From Confluentibacter sediminis (GTDB taxonomy: Bacteria > Bacteroidota > Bacteroidia > Flavobacteriales > Flavobacteriaceae): DNA of 64,000 nt. Below are positions 1-8,196 of this stretch, piece after piece. The stretch is taken from contig NZ_QKPO01000006.1 in NCBI RefSeq assembly GCF_003258355.1, forward strand, positions 62,001-126,000, given 5' to 3'. Each line of letters begins with the position of its first letter. The stretch's first letter is position 1. A model generated the notes under the pieces. The model ran no database searches and had not been told where the DNA came from. It worked only from the letters and a program-made list of their open reading frames with translations. The position numbers and the translations under genes were made by a program.

Positions 1-1307
1 TGCTAACCACAAAATTAAAAGTGCATCCCTTTGTGGTATTGCTTTTAGTGGCCATTCTTTATGGAATCGTTTCTGGAATGCCATTAAACCAAATTATAGA
101 TTCTGTAAACAAAGGGTTTGGAAACACCATGGGGGGCATTGGAATGATTATCATTCTCGGTGTGATTATTGGTGCTTTTTTAGAAAATTCTGGTGGTGCT
201 TATGCCTTGGCAGAAAAAGTATTAAAGTTTACGGGAAAGAAAAAAATCCCATTCGCCATGGGAATTATTGGTTGGTTTGTTTCTATTCCGGTATTTGCAG
301 ATAGCGGATTTATGTTATTGGCACCTTTAAATAAAAGTTTGTCCAAAAAAGCGGGGATTTCATTGTCAGGTTCTGCCATTGCATTGGCTTTAGGTTTAAC
401 GGCGGCACATACTTTAGTGCCACCTACGCCTGGCCCTATTGCTGCGGCACATTATTTAAATGCTGATTTAGGATTGGTCATGCTTTTTGGTATTCCTGTT
501 AGTTTAGGAGCGTTAGCTATAAGTCTTATTTTTGTTAAAAAGGTTGTTTCAAAAACATATATAGAACCAAGTCCAGAAGTTTCTGATGAAGAAATCGCAG
601 AGCGACTAAAAACAAAACCAAGTGCTCTTAAATCGGTTGTACCCATTTTTGTTCCTATCATATTGATAGTAATTAAATCATTATTATCTTCTGTGTATGG
701 GTATAAGGCAGAGAATTACGATTCATTTCCAACATTTATCAAAATTTTAACCTTTTTGGGAGAACCCTTTATTGCATTATTGATAGGATGTTTTTTATCT
801 TTAACGCTTCCTAAAAAATTGAGTACCATCATGTTTTCAACAGATGGCTGGATAGGAAAAGCCTTAGTTGGTGCGTCCTCTATTTTATTGATTACTGGTG
901 CAGGGGGCATTTTTGGACAGGTATTACGTGATTCCGGGATAGCCATTACTTTAGGAAACACATTAGCAAACGTTCATATAAGTATTTGGTTGCCATTTTT
1001 ATTGGCGGCGGCTATAAAAACTGCTCAAGGGTCATCAACGGTAGCTTTAGTAACAACAGCATCCATTTTGGCTCCTATGATGTCTACTTTAGGTTTTGAA
1101 ACCGAATTACAAAAAGCGATGGTAGTGATTGCTATAGGCGCGGGGTCTGCAGTAGTTTCACATGCGAACGATAGTTTCTTTTGGGTGGTTACCCAATTGT
1201 CGGGAATGGATGTAAAAATGGGTTACCGTTTCCATACATTGGGAACATTCGTTTTAGGGACTTCCGCGGCCATATTGCTATTTTTCACCTATTTGATTTT
1301 AACTTAA
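1..1307 (+). CDS. GntP-family gluconate/sugar-acid:H+ symporter, 5' truncated by window
   Basis: An inner-membrane permease of the gluconate:proton symporter (GntP) family. It is very hydrophobic, with about a dozen membrane segments, and carries the family-like stretch VPPTPGPIAAA near residue 137 and glycine-rich segments (GGIGMIIILG) near the N-terminus. The reading frame is open to the first base of the window; GntP proteins are usually about 440-450 residues, so the true start is probably some 20 codons upstream and the GTG at 21 is only an internal codon. It is followed 61 bp later by an FAH-family enzyme and then a dioxovalerate dehydrogenase, so it probably imports an aldonic acid oxidised by these enzymes. 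The substrate is inferred from context. Confidence 0.88.
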   Translation, partial: LTTKLKVHPFVVLLLVAILYGIVSGMPLNQIIDSVNKGFGNTMGGIGMIIILGVIIGAFLENSGGAYALAEKVLKFTGKKKIPFAMGIIGWFVSIPVFADSGFMLLAPLNKSLSKKAGISLSGSAIALALGLTAAHTLVPPTPGPIAAAHYLNADLGLVMLFGIPVSLGALAISLIFVKKVVSKTYIEPSPEVSDEEIAERLKTKPSALKSVVPIFVPIILIVIKSLLSSVYGYKAENYDSFPTFIKILTFLGEPFIALLIGCFLSLTLPKKLSTIMFSTDGWIGKALVGASSILLITGAGGIFGQVLRDSGIAITLGNTLANVHISIWLPFLLAAAIKTAQGSSTVALVTTASILAPMMSTLGFETELQKAMVVIAIGAGSAVVSHANDSFFWVVTQLSGMDVKMGYRFHTLGTFVLGTSAAILLFFTYLILT

Positions 1308-1368
1308 AATAAACTAATTATAAATAAGTATTTTTTAATCTGACAACTAAAACAATAAATTTAAACTA

Positions 1369-2202
1369 ATGAAGATCTACAACACTACGAAAGGAATTTT
1401 AATTCAATCCGACAAATCATTCTACTTAGTAAATGAAAATTGGGATGATTTTTTTAATGATGATAATTTGTATGATAAAGCTCAAGACATTGTTAAAAAA
1501 AGTTCGCCAATTAGTAATGCAGAAGACATGATAGCTAACCATTTACTTGTGCCAATGAAAAGCCAAGAGTTATGGGCGAGTGGGGTTACATATTACAATA
1601 GTAAATTAGGTAGACAAGAAGAAAGTAAAGATGCAGGTGGTGGAGATTATTACGAGCGTGTATATAGTGCAGATAGACCAGAATTGTTCTTTAAAGCAAC
1701 GGTTAATAGAACGGTGCCTTCTGGAGGAAAAGTGAATATTAGAAAAGATTCTACTTGGGATGTGCCAGAACCAGAATTAACATTGGCCATGACATCTTCA
1801 GGAAAAATAATTGGATATACTATTGGGAATGATATGAGTTCTAGAAGTATTGAAGGCGAAAATCCTTTATATCTACCGCAAGCAAAAACATTTGATGCCT
1901 GTGCTGGTTTAGGACCATGTATTTATTTGACAAAGGAAGCACTTCCTTCAGATACTCAAATTTCTATGAAAGTATTAAGAGGCGGTAATGTGGCTTTTGA
2001 AGATAAAATTGAAATAAACAAAATCATACGTAAATTCGAAGATTTAGTTAAATACTTGTACAAAGAATGTTCTTTTGCTTACGGAAGTTTTTTAATGACA
2101 GGAACTGGTATTGTACCAACGACTTCATTTACATTACAAAGTGGTGATGAGATCCAAATTACAATCGATCATATAGGGACTTTAATCAATTACGTGAGAT
2201 AG
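1369..2202 (+). CDS. FAH-family enzyme, probable 2-keto-3-deoxy-pentonate dehydratase
   Basis: A 277-residue fumarylacetoacetate-hydrolase-fold protein. The metal-binding acidic pair of the family is seen in PEPEL (Glu134, Glu136), followed by GNDMSSR with Asp155. Some family members dehydrate 2-keto-3-deoxy-arabinonate or -xylonate to 2-oxoglutarate semialdehyde, and the next gene encodes the dehydrogenase for that product, so this function is favoured over diketo-acid hydrolysis. It differs from the second FAH protein of this window (13158-14018), which has the WEVELAVV form of the motif. The upstream sugar-acid dehydratase of the pathway is not in the window and may lie to the left. Confidence 0.78.
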   Translation: MKIYNTTKGILIQSDKSFYLVNENWDDFFNDDNLYDKAQDIVKKSSPISNAEDMIANHLLVPMKSQELWASGVTYYNSKLGRQEESKDAGGGDYYERVYSADRPELFFKATVNRTVPSGGKVNIRKDSTWDVPEPELTLAMTSSGKIIGYTIGNDMSSRSIEGENPLYLPQAKTFDACAGLGPCIYLTKEALPSDTQISMKVLRGGNVAFEDKIEINKIIRKFEDLVKYLYKECSFAYGSFLMTGTGIVPTTSFTLQSGDEIQITIDHIGTLINYVR

Positions 2203-2261
2203 GACTCCTAAGCTAGATATTCTGTATTCCTTTTTTATAAAACTCATACTAAGTGTTTTTT

Positions 2262-2282
2262 GAGCATTAGACATCTATGCTC
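2262..2282 (+). other. intercistronic hairpin
   Basis: The arms GAGCA and TGCTC, extended inward by TAGA/TCTA around one unpaired T and a two-base loop, form a hairpin in the 116-bp gap between the FAH gene and the dehydrogenase. It is not followed by a T-run, so it resembles an mRNA-processing or stability element more than a terminator. Confidence 0.3.
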
Positions 2283-2318
2283 TTACTTTAATGAAAATAA
2301 AAACAAAGAAACAGCAAC

Positions 2319-3899
2319 ATGATATTAACAGGAAAGAATTATATCGCAGGAATACGGTCATCAGAAGGTAAAACGACACTAAAAGGAGTAAATCCTTCCA
2401 ATGGATTGGAATTACCAACGACCTTTTATGAAGCAACAATAGATGAAGTAAACAAAGCAGCAGAAAAAGCTCATGAAGCCTTTGTCGTGTATCGTAAAAA
2501 AAGTGGATATGAAAAGGCATTGTTTTTAGATGCTATTGCTGATGAGATTTTAAATCTAGGTGATGATTTAATAGCGCGTTGTTCTGCAGAATCAGGATTA
2601 CCATCGGGTAGAATAATGTCTGAACGAGCAAGAACAACCTATCAATTAAAATTATTTGCGACGGTTTTGCGGGAAGGGTCTTGGGTAGATGCCCGAATCG
2701 ATACCGCGATACCAGACAGACAACCATTACCAAGAGCAGATATTCGTTATATGCAAAAACCATTAGGGGTTGTAGGTGTTTTTGGTTCTAGTAATTTCCC
2801 ATTGGCATTTTCTGTTGCTGGTGGTGATACGGCTTCAGCTTTAGCCAGCGGTTGCCCTATTGTAGTGAAAGCACATCCATCCCATCCAGGCACATGTGAA
2901 TTGGTAGCTATGGCTATTAATAATGCTGCTGAAAAAACAGGCATGCCAAAAGGTGTTTTTTCTATGGTTCATGGTGCGTCTGTAGAAGTGGGGATGGCTA
3001 TTGTAAATCATCCACATATTAAAGCCATAGGTTTTACGGGTTCGACTAGAGGAGGAACAGCTATTTTTCACGCTGCTAATAAGCGTGAGGAACCGATTCC
3101 TGTGTATGCAGAAATGGGAAGTACAAATCCTGTTTTTATTTTGCCAGAAGCATTAAAAGAACGTTCGGAAGAAATTGCTAAAGGATTAACCGATTCTGTA
3201 ACACTTGGGGTTGGACAATTTTGTACAAATCCGGGATTGGTGTTTTTAAATAATGATGCCCATGTTGCTAATTTTCAAAATCTAACGATAAAACATTTTG
3301 AAGAAGCCGAAGCAGGCCCTATGTTGAATAAAGGTATTAAATCTGCTTTCGATAACGGCATTGAGCATTTGGCTAGCAATAAGGTTGAAGTCAAATTATT
3401 GGCTAAAGGAAAATCAAGTTCAGAAGGTTTTAAAGGCAGTGCTCATTTATTTGAAACGACTGCAAAAAGCTTTATAATAAGAGATTATTTAGAGGAAGAA
3501 CATTTTGGGCCATCAACGATTAGTGTTATTGCAGATTCTAGGGAAGAGCTTTTGGCTTCAGCTAAAAAAATGAAAGGACATTTAACAGCAACCCTTTTTG
3601 CTACGGAAAGCGATTTAGCTAATTATACCGATTTAATTGAGATTTTAGAGCAAAAAGTAGGTAGGCTAATCATTAACGATTTCCCTACGGGGGTTGAGGT
3701 ATGCTATTCCATGGTTCATGGGGGACCATTTCCAGCAACATCTAATAGTCGCTCTACATCAGTCGGGACTGCTGCGATCACACGTTTTACTCGTCCTATA
3801 TGTTATCAAAATTTCCCTGAAAACTTATTGGCAGATGAGTTGAAAACGGAGAATCCTTTAGGGATTATGAGACTGTTTAATGGAGAATATAAAAAATAA
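2319..3899 (+). CDS. 2,5-dioxovalerate (alpha-ketoglutaric semialdehyde) dehydrogenase
   Basis: A 526-residue NAD(P)-dependent aldehyde dehydrogenase of the ketoglutaric-semialdehyde subfamily, which is longer than ordinary ALDHs. The catalytic cysteine is Cys302 in GQFCTNPG, the general base Glu265 lies in AEMGSTNP, and the glycine motif is GFTGSTRGG. It would oxidise 2,5-dioxopentanoate to 2-oxoglutarate, the last step of non-phosphorylating pentose and aldarate pathways. It sits downstream of an FAH-family dehydratase and a GntP permease on the same strand, which supports a pentonate pathway feeding the TCA cycle. The ATG at 2319 gives the usual N-terminus. A strong terminator follows. Confidence 0.9.
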   Translation: MILTGKNYIAGIRSSEGKTTLKGVNPSNGLELPTTFYEATIDEVNKAAEKAHEAFVVYRKKSGYEKALFLDAIADEILNLGDDLIARCSAESGLPSGRIMSERARTTYQLKLFATVLREGSWVDARIDTAIPDRQPLPRADIRYMQKPLGVVGVFGSSNFPLAFSVAGGDTASALASGCPIVVKAHPSHPGTCELVAMAINNAAEKTGMPKGVFSMVHGASVEVGMAIVNHPHIKAIGFTGSTRGGTAIFHAANKREEPIPVYAEMGSTNPVFILPEALKERSEEIAKGLTDSVTLGVGQFCTNPGLVFLNNDAHVANFQNLTIKHFEEAEAGPMLNKGIKSAFDNGIEHLASNKVEVKLLAKGKSSSEGFKGSAHLFETTAKSFIIRDYLEEEHFGPSTISVIADSREELLASAKKMKGHLTATLFATESDLANYTDLIEILEQKVGRLIINDFPTGVEVCYSMVHGGPFPATSNSRSTSVGTAAITRFTRPICYQNFPENLLADELKTENPLGIMRLFNGEYKK

Positions 3900-3910
3900 A
3901 GATTAACAAA

Positions 3911-3950
3911 AAAGACGCGCCAAGAATTTAATTCTTGGCGCGTCTTTTAA
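3911..3950. terminator. bidirectional intrinsic terminator
   Basis: A perfect 17-bp stem (3911-3927 with 3931-3947, three-base loop TTA) contains the GC-rich core GACGCGCC and is flanked by A-run and T-run. It lies between convergent genes, so it can end both the dehydrogenase transcript and the leftward esterase operon. Confidence 0.9.
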
Positions 3951-3965
3951 TGGGGTTGGGTTATA

Positions 3966-5912
3966 TTAAAATTTGTATGTTTCATTTTCGGTGATACCTT
4001 TCCAGTTATCTGTTCTGAATGGCGACGCAGGAAATTTTTCTTCGTTATAAAGATTGCAATCACCAGCATCGTCTGCCCATCCATAATGTACAGAAACTGG
4101 ATTTTTAACATCATCGTTATAAACAATCACTTTATTATGGCTTATGTAGGCCTTAGCATAATGAAATACCTTATCAGCTCCAGCAATTTCAAAGCCTTTT
4201 AAGTATCCATACTTATCAGGAGTCATTAAGCCGCTTCCCAAATCATCAAAAGATAAAATGATTTTATGGTCTTTTATTTCCATCGATTTATAAGTAGGTC
4301 CGCTAAAAACGACCTTTTTATTATAAACCTTGTTTAAGGCTATAGCGGCCAATCGTTTCCCGACATCTTGTTTATTGGTTGGATGAATATCTTTGGGGTT
4401 TCCAATATCGGTGGTCACAGCCATACCTGTGTTAGCAACGTTTTGTAATGTGTATGTTTGTGCTTCCCTAAGTTCTGCCCATTTACTGCCTTTATTACTG
4501 TTTCCGCCAAATTCATCAAACGTAGATAATTGAACAAAGTAAAAAGGAAAATCCCCTTGATGCCATTTTTGTCTCCAATCGGCAATCATTAACGGAAAGG
4601 CGGTTTTGTATTGTTCTGCTCTACCCACATTGGCTTCACCTTGATACCACAAAACACCTTCAATGGCATATGGAATTAATGGATTAACCATGGCGTTGAA
4701 CAATAAGGAAGGGTAACTATTAGGAGATATGGAGCTTTTAATTTCAACTACTTGAAATTTCCACAATCCGGTTAAAGGTATAACAGAATTTTGGGTGGTT
4801 AATTTTAAATCGGATGCTTCCCCATAAATGCCACCACCTCCTGTATTATCAACAATTCTAACGGCAATAACATTAGAACCTTCGTTTAGAATTCCTGCAG
4901 GAATCTTATAAGCTCTTTTGGCGTCATATTGATTCGTTGAACCTACTTGAATGCCATTAACATAAGTAATGTCATCATCATCTATTTTTGCTAATTCCAA
5001 AAGGGCTTCTTTATTGGCATCTTCTTTTGTTATGTTGACCATTTTTCGCATCCAAACAGTACCATCTAAATTTACTAATTGTTGATTTTCCCAAAGGCTA
5101 GGGGCATTCATTTCTGGCCAATTAGCATCATTAAAGTTCTGTTCTTTAAAAGAGGATTCGTTATCAGTGCTTACTTTTGAACCTTGAATTTTTTCTGCTT
5201 TTTCTGAAACGGATTTCATTTGAAATTCTAAAATAGAGTCCGTTTCAATGTCTGGCATGTTTGCGATTATACTTTTAAATTCATCACTACTTTCAAAAGC
5301 ATCTCTACTGGTCCAGGCTTCCACTTGTGTGCCTCCCCAAGAGGTATGTATAATTCCGATAGGAATTTTTAATTCACTATATATCTTTTTAGCAAAAAAG
5401 TAGCCTACGGCCGAAAAATTACCGACCGTACTTACATTACATACCTCCCATTTTCCTCCTTTTAATTTTTGCTTAGGTGTTGTTGCTACATCATTTTCAA
5501 CCAAAAACTGACGTATCATTGGGTAATTAGCATCATTGATTTCTTGTTGAGCGTTCAGGGCTCTATCTACTGTAAATTCCATATTAGATTGCCCACTGCA
5601 AACCCAAACTTCACCAACCAAGATATCTTTTAAGGTGATTAAGTTTTTCCCTTTGAATGACATTTCGTAGGGACCTCCTGCTTTTTCTGGTTTTAAATCG
5701 ATCTGCCATTTACCATTTTTATCAGCTTTAGTTTTTACAATTTGTTTGTTGAAATGGATTTCGATTTTTTCATTGGCATTCGCCCATCCCCAAACAGGAA
5801 TGGGTTTATTACGTTGTAAAACCATGCTATCTGAAAACACCAATGGTAGTTCAACGTTTGCATAAGAGTAAGTGCCAAGAGTTAAAAAGAATAGTAAAAA
5901 ATAAGTTCTCAT
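3966..5912 (-). CDS. sialate O-acetylesterase-type SGNH carbohydrate esterase
   Basis: A 648-residue secreted esterase with an N-terminal signal peptide (hydrophobic residues 4-19). The SGNH nucleophile is Ser109 in CSGQSNM, and the late catalytic pair is DIH at about residues 508-510 before PTNKQ. A beta-sandwich-like insertion at roughly 265-380 splits the esterase domain, as is usual in this family. Relatives remove acetyl groups from sialic acid, xylan or xyloglucan. No sialic acid genes are nearby, while GH31 and GH3 enzymes precede it in the same operon (19-bp spacing), so deacetylation of hemicellulose oligosaccharides in the periplasm is the likelier role. Confidence 0.85.
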   Translation of the reverse strand: MRTYFLLFFLTLGTYSYANVELPLVFSDSMVLQRNKPIPVWGWANANEKIEIHFNKQIVKTKADKNGKWQIDLKPEKAGGPYEMSFKGKNLITLKDILVGEVWVCSGQSNMEFTVDRALNAQQEINDANYPMIRQFLVENDVATTPKQKLKGGKWEVCNVSTVGNFSAVGYFFAKKIYSELKIPIGIIHTSWGGTQVEAWTSRDAFESSDEFKSIIANMPDIETDSILEFQMKSVSEKAEKIQGSKVSTDNESSFKEQNFNDANWPEMNAPSLWENQQLVNLDGTVWMRKMVNITKEDANKEALLELAKIDDDDITYVNGIQVGSTNQYDAKRAYKIPAGILNEGSNVIAVRIVDNTGGGGIYGEASDLKLTTQNSVIPLTGLWKFQVVEIKSSISPNSYPSLLFNAMVNPLIPYAIEGVLWYQGEANVGRAEQYKTAFPLMIADWRQKWHQGDFPFYFVQLSTFDEFGGNSNKGSKWAELREAQTYTLQNVANTGMAVTTDIGNPKDIHPTNKQDVGKRLAAIALNKVYNKKVVFSGPTYKSMEIKDHKIILSFDDLGSGLMTPDKYGYLKGFEIAGADKVFHYAKAYISHNKVIVYNDDVKNPVSVHYGWADDAGDCNLYNEEKFPASPFRTDNWKGITENETYKF

Positions 5913-5931
5913 TTATTTAATTTTTATGATT

Positions 5932-8169
5932 TTAATTTACTGAAATCGAGACGTCTCCTTTTATGGCTCTAGACGAATTCCCAATTCTTATTTTATAAGT
6001 TCCGGGCTCTACTATCCATCCTTTTTTATCTACATTGTAATAACCCAATTCTTTTATCGGTAATAGTATGGTTACATTTTTTGAGGTCCCTTTTTGAATG
6101 TCTACTTTTTTAAATCCTTTTAATTCTTGAGATGCTCTTTCTAATTTAGAATTTGGATTGGAGACGTATAATTGTGCGACTTCCTTCCCATCAAAATCCC
6201 CTGAATTTTTAATGTTGAATGTTACTTCAATAACATCTTTATCAGAGTAAGTTTGTTTGTTGGTCTTTAAATCTGAAAATTCAAAAGTAGTATAAGACAA
6301 ACCATAACCAAATGGATATAAAGGTTCTATATTTTTAGTATCAAACCAGCGATACCCCACTAAAAGGCCTTCTTTATAAGTAACAGATTCGCCACCAGGA
6401 AAACTATGAGTGGCATGTGCTGGAGAATCTTCAATTTTTTTAGGCATCGTCCAAGGTAATTTACCAGAAGGATTCACCGTTCCTAAAATAACATCGGCCA
6501 AAGCATTACCACCTTCTGAACCATTAAACCAACTCCAAATTAAAGCAGATGATTTTTCTTTAATAGTATTGATATCAAAAGGGGCACCAGCAATCATAAC
6601 CACGATGGTATTTGGATTTATTCCTAGCACTTTTTCGATTAATTCTTTTTGTCCAAATGGTAACGACAAATCTTTTCTGTCAGAGGCTTCAGTTTCATAA
6701 TCACGGTTAGAACCTGCAAAAATAATGGCCATATCCGAATTTTTAGCAGCGTCTATGGCTTCATTTAATTTTACTTCATCTAACGTTTCAACAGTGACAG
6801 GGCCATCTAAAGTGACTTCCTCTTTTTGGTTATTTTCATTTTTCGAATATCTTTCCAAATAGCCTTCAGCATAATTAATTTTTATATCCTTTGGTAATCT
6901 ATTTTGAAGTCCTTCCAAAGGAGTCACTTCTCTTTTGGTTTTTACTCCAGCACCAAATCCGCCCAAAGCATTTTTTTTCATGGCATTGTTTCCAATAACA
7001 GCAATAGATTTAACGCCATCTAATTGTAAGGGCAACAAGTTTTTGTTGTTTTTTAATAAAACAATAGACTCTGCTGCGATGTTGTAGGCGTCTTTATAAT
7101 GCGCTTCGGTTGCCAGACTTCCTTTGATTCTGTTTTCACCATCAATTGCTTTAACCTGAAATAAAACTCTTAAAATATGCTTTACATGTTTGTTGATTTC
7201 TTCTTCAGAAATCTCTCCAGCTTTGGCAGCTTCCACTAGCTTATCCGCTAAAAAGAATTCATTAAATGGTTTTGGTGTACCCATTTCAATATCCAAACCA
7301 TTTTCCAAAGTTTTTACGGTAGAATGCACCGCCGCCCAATCTGAAACGACAATACCTTTAAATCCCCATTCACCTCTCAATATTTGATTAAGCATATAAT
7401 CATTTTCGCATAAATAATCGCCTCTAAACTTATTGTAAGCTCCCATTAAACTGTAAGCATGAGCTTCTGTAACGGCAGCTTTGTAGGCTGGTAAATATAG
7501 TTCACGTAGGGTACGCTCATCAACCAAGACATCCACTGTGCCTCGGTTAGTTTCTTGATTGTTGACGGCGAAGTGTTTGACGCAAGCCATTACATCATTA
7601 TCTTGGATGCCAACAATAAAGGGTACCGATAATTTTTTGTTTAAAAAAGGATCTTCTGTAAAATATTCGTAAGTACGTCCACCAAGCGGTGTTCTTATAA
7701 TATTAATAGCAGGAGACAATATCATGTCTTTATCTCGAGCACGTGCTTCTTGCCCAACACTATTGCCAAATACATATGACAATTCTGGATTCCAAGTAGC
7801 GGCCACACTACCGGCGGCTGGATAATACGTCGCAAAGTCGTTATCCCAGCCTGCTGGAGCCCAACTATCTCTAGAAATTTCTTCTCTAATTCCTAAAGGA
7901 CCATCAGCCATTTTTAGTTCAGGAATCCCTAAGCGTTCAACACCTCCATTAGAAAACATACTGTTACCATGCAGCATGCCTACTTTTTCTTCAAGAGTCA
8001 TTTTAGCAATAAGTGAATCTATTTTTTGATCGTTTTCTAAACTTATTTCTTTGCCTTGATAGGTTATTTCTTCTGTTTTTTCAGCAGTTGATTTTTCAAC
8101 ATCCTTTTTGCATGATGTAAGTATTGATAGCATAATCGTCATCAATAAAATAGTTGTTTTGAATTTCAT
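5932..8169 (-). CDS. GH3 beta-glucosidase/beta-xylosidase lipoprotein
   Basis: A 745-residue glycoside hydrolase family 3 enzyme. The signal ends in the lipobox LTSC (Cys20). The (alpha/beta)8 domain carries KHF at 198-200 and the nucleophile Asp277 in VVSDW; the alpha/beta sandwich follows and a fibronectin III-like domain ends the protein. It should release non-reducing-end beta-glucose (or beta-xylose) from oligosaccharides. It is 27 bp downstream of the GH31 gene and just upstream of the acetylesterase. With a GH31 alpha-xylosidase, a beta-glucosidase working stepwise on a xyloglucan backbone is the best guess, but GH3 specificity cannot be read from sequence alone. Confidence 0.92.
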   Translation of the reverse strand: MKFKTTILLMTIMLSILTSCKKDVEKSTAEKTEEITYQGKEISLENDQKIDSLIAKMTLEEKVGMLHGNSMFSNGGVERLGIPELKMADGPLGIREEISRDSWAPAGWDNDFATYYPAAGSVAATWNPELSYVFGNSVGQEARARDKDMILSPAINIIRTPLGGRTYEYFTEDPFLNKKLSVPFIVGIQDNDVMACVKHFAVNNQETNRGTVDVLVDERTLRELYLPAYKAAVTEAHAYSLMGAYNKFRGDYLCENDYMLNQILRGEWGFKGIVVSDWAAVHSTVKTLENGLDIEMGTPKPFNEFFLADKLVEAAKAGEISEEEINKHVKHILRVLFQVKAIDGENRIKGSLATEAHYKDAYNIAAESIVLLKNNKNLLPLQLDGVKSIAVIGNNAMKKNALGGFGAGVKTKREVTPLEGLQNRLPKDIKINYAEGYLERYSKNENNQKEEVTLDGPVTVETLDEVKLNEAIDAAKNSDMAIIFAGSNRDYETEASDRKDLSLPFGQKELIEKVLGINPNTIVVMIAGAPFDINTIKEKSSALIWSWFNGSEGGNALADVILGTVNPSGKLPWTMPKKIEDSPAHATHSFPGGESVTYKEGLLVGYRWFDTKNIEPLYPFGYGLSYTTFEFSDLKTNKQTYSDKDVIEVTFNIKNSGDFDGKEVAQLYVSNPNSKLERASQELKGFKKVDIQKGTSKNVTILLPIKELGYYNVDKKGWIVEPGTYKIRIGNSSRAIKGDVSISVN

Positions 8170-8196
8170 GTGTGGTGTCTTATTTATAGTTTAGTG

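Noticed and set aside
3966-5912. Sialic acid metabolism suggested by the sialate O-acetylesterase-type gene
   Set aside because: No nan-type lyase, kinase, epimerase or sialidase is present; the flanking genes are GH3 and GH31, so the name reflects family history only.
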